This document shows, one piece after another, positions 17,335 to 22,358 of a DNA stretch of 26,221 nt; position 1 is the first letter of the stretch; each line of letters starts with the position of its first letter. Below the pieces are notes generated by a model that searched no databases, was not told the origin of the DNA, and saw nothing but the letters and a program-made list of their open reading frames with translations. The DNA comes from Actinobacteria bacterium UBA4719 (lineage in GTDB: Bacteria; Actinomycetota; Actinomycetes; Actinomycetales; Dermatophilaceae), in the NCBI GenBank assembly GCA_002404345.1, contig DHJN01000224.1, positions 1 through 26,221 on the forward strand, in the 5' to 3' direction. A program made the translations under genes and the position numbers.

Positions 17335-18093
17335 CTAGCGGATCAGCGATGCCAAGACGATGGTGTTGTCGACGTAGCTGCCGCTGTCGCGGTCAAATGC
17401 CCCGCCGCAGGTGATGATCCGCAGCGCCGCGTGGTCGGTGTTGCCGTAGACGAGCTGTGTCGGGAAGTCCTTCTTGTGGAAGCGACGCACCTCGTCAACG
17501 GCGAACACGGCCACCGAGCCGTCGGCACGCGTGACCCGCACTGTGTCGCGCGGATGCAGGCCGCCGAGATAGAAGAAGACGGACGGTCCCTCCGCCGCGG
17601 AGTCGATGTGACCGACGAGGACCGCTGGCCCGAGCGAGCCCGGGGGTGGCGAGTTCTGATACCAGGCGGCCTTGTTGTAGTCCGGGCCTGGCGCGGGCAC
17701 CGCCAGCGATCCCTGAGGGGTTTGGCCGAGGTGCAACAGCGGCGTCTGCACGCCGATCGCCGGAATCGACAGAGAGACCGGTTCGGAAGCCGTCAGCACT
17801 GGTCCAACCACCTTCGGCTTGCTGTCACGACTGATCGGCACTGGCGCCCGAACCGTCGGGGTAGCCGTGGGGCCAGCCGTGAGGGCTGCAGAAGGCGTAG
17901 CAGAAGGGCTAGCCGTAGGGGTAGCCGTGGGGCTGATCGACGCGGGCGCCGACAGCTCCGCCTGCGGAGGGTGCTGCTGGTGGGTCACGGCGTAGAAGAT
18001 GAAACCGCCACCGGATATGGCGAAGACACCGGCAGCCGCCGTGGCAACAAGGCCACGGCGGCTACTGATGCTTAGCGCATGGGTTATCCCCAT
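17335..18093 (-). CDS. Class F sortase
   Basis: A 252-aa transpeptidase predicted to attach a surface protein to the cell wall. It has one N-terminal membrane anchor (about 14-36), a Pro/Thr/Ser/Ala-rich linker (about 47-85) and the sortase fold. Catalytic residues are His162 (VLVGHID), Cys229 (RIITCGG) and Arg235 (FDRDSG), with the spacing of actinobacterial class F enzymes. The ATG at 18093 is chosen because it lies 10 nt after the upstream cupredoxin stop; an in-frame TTG at 18120 would overlap that gene and has no better ribosome binding site. The neighbouring cupredoxin, with a C-terminal sorting-like tail, is the obvious substrate. Confidence 0.88.
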   Translation of the reverse strand: MGITHALSISSRRGLVATAAAGVFAISGGGFIFYAVTHQQHPPQAELSAPASISPTATPTASPSATPSAALTAGPTATPTVRAPVPISRDSKPKVVGPVLTASEPVSLSIPAIGVQTPLLHLGQTPQGSLAVPAPGPDYNKAAWYQNSPPPGSLGPAVLVGHIDSAAEGPSVFFYLGGLHPRDTVRVTRADGSVAVFAVDEVRRFHKKDFPTQLVYGNTDHAALRIITCGGAFDRDSGSYVDNTIVLASLIR

Positions 18094-18103
18094 ATGTTTA
18101 CGC

Positions 18104-18718
18104 TCAGTCCCTTCGAGCAACCCGCCAGCCGAGCATGGCGCTCATGAAGGCGGCCAGAAGCAGGCCACCACCAAGCGTGACCAGCCCGGAATGAGCGAAG
18201 CCAGCGGTCGAACCGCCACCGGTCTGAACGCCACCGGAGGGAACCGCGGGAACCTGTGCTGCGGAGGTCGGTGCTGCGGAGGTCGGTGCTGCGGAGGTCG
18301 GTGCTGCGGCTGCGCCAGGTGCTGCGGCAGCAGAGGCTGCGCCGACGACCAAGCTGCCGACCATGCCTGCCTGCTCGTGGCCAGGAATGGAGCAGATGAA
18401 CTTGTGCGAGCCGGCTGCGGCCGGTGCGGTGAGCGTCTTGCAGACCGCGGGACCCGTCGGTGCGGCAACCTTGAAGCCAAGGTCGGAGATGGTCAGGTCG
18501 TGATCCGTGTCCTTGGACGTCAGGCAGATGCTGACGGCCTCGCCGGCCTTCACGTTGATCGTCTTCGGGGTGAAGCCGGTGATCACGGCGCTGACGGCGA
18601 TGGTGCGGGGCGCTGCGGAAGCCATCGGGGCACCGACAACGACCAGAGCTCCAGCGACTGCGGCCGTGGCCGCTGCAGCGACGAACGTGAACATTCGGCT
18701 TTGTTTCGTGTGTTGCAT
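18104..18718 (-). CDS. Plastocyanin-like cupredoxin with wall-sorting-like tail
   Basis: A 204-aa exported protein. A Sec signal peptide ends near ASAAP (residue 37). A single type 1 copper domain (about 38-125) has ligands His73 (DHDL), Cys109, His114 and Met119 (CSIPGHEQAGM). Cys65 and Cys93 might form a disulfide. A tether of PTSAA repeats then leads to VPSGGVQTGGG (159-169), a hydrophobic segment (175-198) and the basic end RVARRD. This has the order of a sortase signal without canonical LPxTG. AGGAGG precedes the ATG at 18718 by 5 nt. It probably forms an operon with the sortase gene 10 nt downstream. A surface-displayed electron carrier is inferred. Confidence 0.9.
   Translation of the reverse strand: MQHTKQSRMFTFVAAAATAAVAGALVVVGAPMASAAPRTIAVSAVITGFTPKTINVKAGEAVSICLTSKDTDHDLTISDLGFKVAAPTGPAVCKTLTAPAAAGSHKFICSIPGHEQAGMVGSLVVGAASAAAAPGAAAAPTSAAPTSAAPTSAAQVPAVPSGGVQTGGGSTAGFAHSGLVTLGGGLLLAAFMSAMLGWRVARRD
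18256..18300 (-). repeat. Three 15-bp in-frame repeats in the cupredoxin tether
   Basis: GTGCTGCGGAGGTCG occurs three times without interruption on the plus strand, encoding the PTSAA repeats of the wall tether. Copy changes would alter tether length in five-residue steps. Confidence 0.85.
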
Positions 18719-18751
18719 AGGTGCCTCCTAGTGGCAGGGGTTTACCTTTGG

Positions 18752-18781
18752 AGCATCCTCGGGGGCCGCTGGGCACGTCAA
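18752..18781 (-). promoter_or_regulatory. Candidate promoter of the cupredoxin-sortase operon
   Basis: On the minus strand TTGACG (18781-18776) is followed by an 18-nt spacer and GATGCT (18757-18752). The -35 is near consensus, the -10 weaker. The predicted start gives a leader of roughly 25-30 nt containing AGGAGG. Confidence 0.45.
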
Positions 18782-18883
18782 GTTTTCAAGTTGCCGCGGT
18801 AGTTGGTGATGCCTCTATTCCATGCACCTCGGGCTCGCTTTGGATTCACTCCATTTAACGGACTTGGTACTGCTGCTCCGGGG

Positions 18884-18895
18884 AGTCAGCTGACT
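18884..18895. promoter_or_regulatory. 12-bp perfect palindrome, possible operator
   Basis: AGTCAGCTGACT is a perfect palindrome about 100 nt upstream of the predicted cupredoxin promoter. The regulator is unknown. Confidence 0.3.
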
Positions 18896-19105
18896 GGTCC
18901 GCAGGGAGAAAGTGTGTGCTGCCAGCACATCCGGAGCCCACGGCTCCAACCGCCCCTGGGTGCGAACCGGGCCAACGGCTGGCTGGTCATCAACCCGCAC
19001 TCATGTTCAAAAGCGACGATCAACAATTCCCCCTGGGTGCCCTCGATCACGATGTTTGACCTCACGAAACACCACAGGACTCAAGTCCGCCGATAACCCG
19101 AATGA

Positions 19106-19120
19106 GGGACCTTCGACCCT
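19106..19120. promoter_or_regulatory. DosR/DevR-like box 1
   Basis: GGGACCTTCGACCCT matches the mycobacterial DosR consensus type GGGACTTNNGNCCCT closely. It is followed by AGTGAATCAC. Box 2 starts exactly 41 bp later, about four helical turns, so the two sites face the same side of the DNA. Confidence 0.6.
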
Positions 19121-19146
19121 AGTGAATCACTCGAAGACTGCAACCA

Positions 19147-19161
19147 GGGACCTTCGGCCCT
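19147..19161. promoter_or_regulatory. DosR/DevR-like box 2
   Basis: GGGACCTTCGGCCCT, followed by AGTGAGTCAG, nearly repeats box 1 and its flank. It lies about 240 nt before the Fe-S protein start. Confidence 0.6.
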
Positions 19162-19257
19162 AGTGAGTCAGGGGCCCCGAATTAAACTGTATTCTACCTG
19201 CGCTCGTGGGCGGTGTACCTGACGCCGCGAGCCAGTGACGACGACGCGTTCCACTGG

Positions 19258-19275
19258 TCGTCGATGTATCGACGA
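19258..19275. promoter_or_regulatory. 18-bp near-perfect palindrome
   Basis: TCGTCGATGTATCGACGA has 8-bp complementary arms around GT. It lies between DosR-like boxes 2 and 3 and may bind a dimeric regulator. Confidence 0.35.
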
Positions 19276-19315
19276 CGGTGCATCGAGCCATGCGGGGCGT
19301 GAGCCAGCTCGCGAC

Positions 19316-19330
19316 GGGACCTTCGACTCT
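19316..19330. promoter_or_regulatory. DosR/DevR-like box 3
   Basis: GGGACCTTCGACTCT, followed by GGGCCC, lies 70 nt before the Fe-S gene start within a block also found upstream of the tandem cupredoxin gene. It is one mismatch from box 1. Confidence 0.5.
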
Positions 19331-19400
19331 GGGCCCGTTCTGGCATGGCAAGCGATGATCAGCCAAGCCTCGACCGTGAACGACTGTAAGGGAGAACGGC

Positions 19401-20243
19401 ATGCAGAGCCATACGACGCGCCCGGAGGACGGGTCGGTTTGTCCTCCTCCGGGTGCCGCCCCGGAGGAACGTCAGGGACTGACCCGGCGGAACCTCCTCG
19501 CCACGCTGGGTGTCGCAGCAACCGGCAGTGCCTTGGCAATGGTCAGCTACCAGGACGACGCGCAGGCGGCGATCACGCCGAAGGCCGCAACGGCCCCCGA
19601 GCACGCCTGGTGCATGGTCATCGACCTGCGCAACTGCGACGGCTGCAAAATCTGCACGATCTCCTGCCAGTCGCGCCACAACCTCCGGGAAGAGCAGACC
19701 TGGATCAAGGTCTACGACATGCCCGACAGCACTGGTGGAAAGTTCTCCATGCCGCGGCCCTGCATGATGTGTGAGGACCCGCCCTGCATGTACGTCTGCC
19801 CGGTCGGCGCGACTGAGCGCACCGACACTGGGCTTGTCCTCGTCGACACGGACGCGTGCGTCGGCTCCCGTGCCTGCATGGCGGCCTGCCCTTACGAGGC
19901 GCGCTACTTCAACTGGACCGAACCACCCAAGTCCAAGCGGATGCCGATGCCCAACACACCAGAGATGCCGGTGGCGAAGTTGGGCACGGTTGGCAAGTGC
20001 GTGCTGTGTGCCGACCGGCTGCCTCACGGTGAGCTGCCAGCCTGCGTGGAAGGCTGCCCGATGGGTGTGCTCTACATCGGCGATCTGGTCACCGACATTG
20101 CGGTCAACGGACTGGGCAAGACGGTGGCGCTCACTGAGTTCCTCAAGAACAACGACGCTGTGCGGTTCAAGGAAGAGCACGGGACCAACCCGCGCGTCTA
20201 CTACATACTCGGGCACGGCCAGAACCTCGGAGGTACGGCATGA
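19401..20243 (+). CDS. Tat-exported four-cluster ferredoxin-like electron-transfer subunit (NrfC/PsrB type)
   Basis: A 280-aa protein of the DmsB/PsrB/NrfC type that passes electrons between an NrfD membrane subunit and a partner. The N-terminus carries a Tat signal (LTRRNLLATLG, 27-37). Cluster ligands are Cys79, 82, 85, 89; Cys121, 124, 129, 133; then Cys153, Ser156, Cys159, Cys163; and Cys200, 203, 215, 219. Ser156 (codon TCC) replaces the expected Cys in CVGSRACMAAC, so one cluster may be [3Fe-4S] or Ser-ligated. The ATG at 19401 follows GGGAGA by about 7 nt. The stop overlaps the NrfD start (ATGA). No molybdopterin catalytic gene is adjacent. Confidence 0.92.
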   Translation: MQSHTTRPEDGSVCPPPGAAPEERQGLTRRNLLATLGVAATGSALAMVSYQDDAQAAITPKAATAPEHAWCMVIDLRNCDGCKICTISCQSRHNLREEQTWIKVYDMPDSTGGKFSMPRPCMMCEDPPCMYVCPVGATERTDTGLVLVDTDACVGSRACMAACPYEARYFNWTEPPKSKRMPMPNTPEMPVAKLGTVGKCVLCADRLPHGELPACVEGCPMGVLYIGDLVTDIAVNGLGKTVALTEFLKNNDAVRFKEEHGTNPRVYYILGHGQNLGGTA

Positions 20244-22195
20244 CCACCGCCGCGCGCGAGGCGTCGCTACGCCCCTTCGGGAAGCCCAGTCGCACCTGGT
20301 GGCTCGCCATCATCGCTCTCAGCGGGGTGGTCCTCACCGGTATCGCCGCCTGGGTCATCCAGCTCCGGAGCGGGATGGGAGTGGCCGGCTACAACGACCA
20401 TGCCTTCTGGGCGATCTACATCGCCGACGTCATCACCTTCATCGGTGTGAGCTACGGCGGTGCCGTGGTCTCGGCGATCCTGCGGCTGACGGGCGCCACC
20501 TGGCGCGCACCGCTGACGCGACTGGCCGAGGGCACAGCCGTCGTCACCGTGCTCATCGGATCGGCCCTCATCATCCCGCACATCGGTAACCCCGCCCTGC
20601 TCTGGGAGCTGCTGGCTCGGCCCAACCTGTCCGCGCCCGTGTTCTGGGACTTCGTCGCAGTCATGACCTACACGTTCGCTTCCATCGTGTTCTTCGCCCT
20701 CCCGCTCGTGCCCGACATGGCCGTGCTCCACAAGGGACATGCCAAACGTCTCGGCAAACCCCGGGCCACCTTGTACGCGACCGTCTCCAAGGGCTGGGTA
20801 GGGGCACCGCGACAGCGGCGAGTCCTGGCCGGCGCGCTCGGACTGGTGTCGATCATGATCATCCCGTTGGCCGTGTCAGTGCACTCGGTCCTTGCATGGG
20901 CGTTTGCCACCACCTCACGGCCGTGGTGGCACGAGAGCATCTGGGCGCCGCAGTTCGTTGTCGCTGCGCTCTACTCTGGCGTGGCGTTGGTCATTCTCGT
21001 CGTCGCCGGCTTCCGCCGCGGCTACCACCTTGAGGGGCTCATCCACGAGCGGCACTTCATCCGCCTGGGGTTCATCCTGGCGACGTTCTCCGCCGGCTAC
21101 CTCTACTTCACGTTCGCCGACCTGATCCCCGGCGCCTACGTCGGTGACCCCAGCACCGCTGCAGTGTTCCAGAAGCTGCTCACCGGTGACCTGGCCCTCT
21201 ATTTCTGGATGTTCGCTGTCTTCGGAGGTCTGCTGCCGCTTCTTCTGGTCGCGATACCACGGACGAGGAACACCAAGGGCATGGTCACCGCCGCTATTTT
21301 TGTCGTGCCCATGATGTGGCTCAAGCGGATCCTCATGGTCACCGCCCCAGGCGCCTATGACACGGTCACCGGCGCGTTCGGCGCCTACCACTTCACCTGG
21401 ATCCCGATCGCGATCACGGTGGCCGCGACTGCTGCGATTCCGCTGCTTCTCATGGTGCTCTTCCGGGTCGTACCACTGCTGTCCATCGACGAGATCGAGG
21501 AGATCGACGAGATGGAGGAGATGGAGGGGCTGGAGAAGTCCGTGGCCGCTCACCCGCGCACGGAGCCGAGTGAGCCAGCGAGCCACGACGAGAAGCTGGT
21601 CGGCGCAACGAGTAGGTCCCATCGAGCGGCTGGCGCGACCGGCGTCCTGCTGCTCGTGGCTCTCCTGAGCATGCTCGGCGTGAGTGCCGCCGCTCCCGCC
21701 AAGGCTGCGACATCCCCGAGTGCGCCTGCAATCACGCTCACGGGCGCCGAGGCGGGCGGAGCGGTACAGCTAACTGCCAAGCTCATCAGCCCCAACGGCC
21801 TGCCGCGGGACAAGGCGAACGTGGCGTTCCAGCTTCTCACCAAGGAGTTCGGCGCCCAGGGTCATCTCGTCCCGATCGGGTCGGCCACCAGTGACACGAC
21901 CGGCGTTGCAACTCTGACGTACCAGCCAACAGTGACGGGCAAGCACGAGTTCTTCGTCACCACCACCGCCGCCGCTGGCGCGAAGGCAACCGGGTCCGGC
22001 ACCACCGTCGAAGTGACGGTCGCCAAGTCCGCCTACCATCCGGCCCCAGCCAAGCCACTGGCTGGCGTGGGCAAGGTCCTGGTCGGTGTTCTCTTCACCA
22101 TCGTGGCGTCCATCTGGCTGACGCTGGGTGCCCAGGTGGTGCGCGTTCGCCGCGTCACTCGTGGTGTTCAGCAGACGACGATCAGCTCCGCCTGA
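20240..22195 (+). CDS. NrfD/PsrC-family membrane subunit fused to an Ig-like domain
   Basis: A 651-aa membrane protein. Residues 1-415 form an NrfD-type quinol-interacting subunit with about ten membrane segments, including VHSVLAWAFATTSRPWWHES (214-233). An acidic stretch (IDEIEEIDEMEEMEGLE, 416-432) follows. Residues 461-490 look like a complete internal signal peptide (RAAG, hydrophobic core, APAKAA). Then come an exported Ig-like beta-sandwich (about 497-596), a last membrane segment (611-632) and a basic tail. Typical NrfD proteins are 320-420 aa, so about 230 residues are added, apparently from a once-separate exported protein. The start overlaps the Fe-S gene by 4 nt. A terminator follows at 22271. 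Confidence 0.9.
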   Translation: MTTAAREASLRPFGKPSRTWWLAIIALSGVVLTGIAAWVIQLRSGMGVAGYNDHAFWAIYIADVITFIGVSYGGAVVSAILRLTGATWRAPLTRLAEGTAVVTVLIGSALIIPHIGNPALLWELLARPNLSAPVFWDFVAVMTYTFASIVFFALPLVPDMAVLHKGHAKRLGKPRATLYATVSKGWVGAPRQRRVLAGALGLVSIMIIPLAVSVHSVLAWAFATTSRPWWHESIWAPQFVVAALYSGVALVILVVAGFRRGYHLEGLIHERHFIRLGFILATFSAGYLYFTFADLIPGAYVGDPSTAAVFQKLLTGDLALYFWMFAVFGGLLPLLLVAIPRTRNTKGMVTAAIFVVPMMWLKRILMVTAPGAYDTVTGAFGAYHFTWIPIAITVAATAAIPLLLMVLFRVVPLLSIDEIEEIDEMEEMEGLEKSVAAHPRTEPSEPASHDEKLVGATSRSHRAAGATGVLLLVALLSMLGVSAAAPAKAATSPSAPAITLTGAEAGGAVQLTAKLISPNGLPRDKANVAFQLLTKEFGAQGHLVPIGSATSDTTGVATLTYQPTVTGKHEFFVTTTAAAGAKATGSGTTVEVTVAKSAYHPAPAKPLAGVGKVLVGVLFTIVASIWLTLGAQVVRVRRVTRGVQQTTISSA

Positions 22196-22201
22196 TATCG
22201 A

Positions 22202-22265
22202 CTGATTTTCAGCATGACTGATTTTCAGCATGACTGATTTTCAGCATGACTGACTTTCAGCATGT
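22202..22265. repeat. Four 16-bp tandem repeats after the NrfD gene
   Basis: CTGATTTTCAGCATGA occurs at 22202-22217, 22218-22233 and 22234-22249, with a slightly changed fourth copy (22250-22265). It starts 6 nt after the NrfD stop and ends just before the terminator. It is AT-rich relative to the surroundings, and each unit ends in ATGA. Confidence 0.9.
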
Positions 22266-22270
22266 ACCTA

Positions 22271-22308
22271 GAACGCCCCGGGCCACGTGCCCGGGGCGTT
22301 CTGCGTTT
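22271..22308 (+). terminator. Rho-independent-type terminator after the Fe-S/NrfD operon
   Basis: GAACGCCCCGGG (22271-22282) pairs perfectly with CCCGGGGCGTTC (22290-22301) around a 7-nt loop. A short T-run (TGCGTTT) follows. It closes the Fe-S/NrfD operon. Confidence 0.8.
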
Positions 22309-22346
22309 CTGGTGGATCGACCCGGAGCTGGTGTGGTCGGGCGCCG

Positions 22347-22352
22347 TAGCAT
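22347..22352 (+). promoter_or_regulatory. Candidate -10 element of the leaderless P1B ATPase gene
   Basis: TAGCAT followed by GACGGC and the GTG at 22359. The 6-nt gap and absence of a Shine-Dalgarno fit a leaderless mRNA. No clear -35 is visible. Confidence 0.45.
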
Positions 22353-22358
22353 GACGGC

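Larger units (their letters stand above)
18719..19400. other. 682-nt divergent regulatory region without a convincing gene
   Basis: This gap separates the wall-type cupredoxin/sortase operon (minus) from the Fe-S/NrfD operon (plus). Short open frames here have no family resemblance or ribosome binding sites. It holds a likely minus-strand promoter, a 12-bp palindrome (18884-18895), three DosR-like boxes, an 18-bp near-palindrome (19258-19275) and a leader homologous to that of the tandem cupredoxin gene. Small hairpins at about 18913-18925 (GTGCT/AGCAC) and 18931-18945 (GGAGCC/GGCTCC) may be structural. Confidence 0.6.

Noticed and set aside
18803..19096. Small protein gene in the divergent gap
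   Set aside because: It has no ribosome binding site and no recognisable family, and the region is dense with regulatory motifs.
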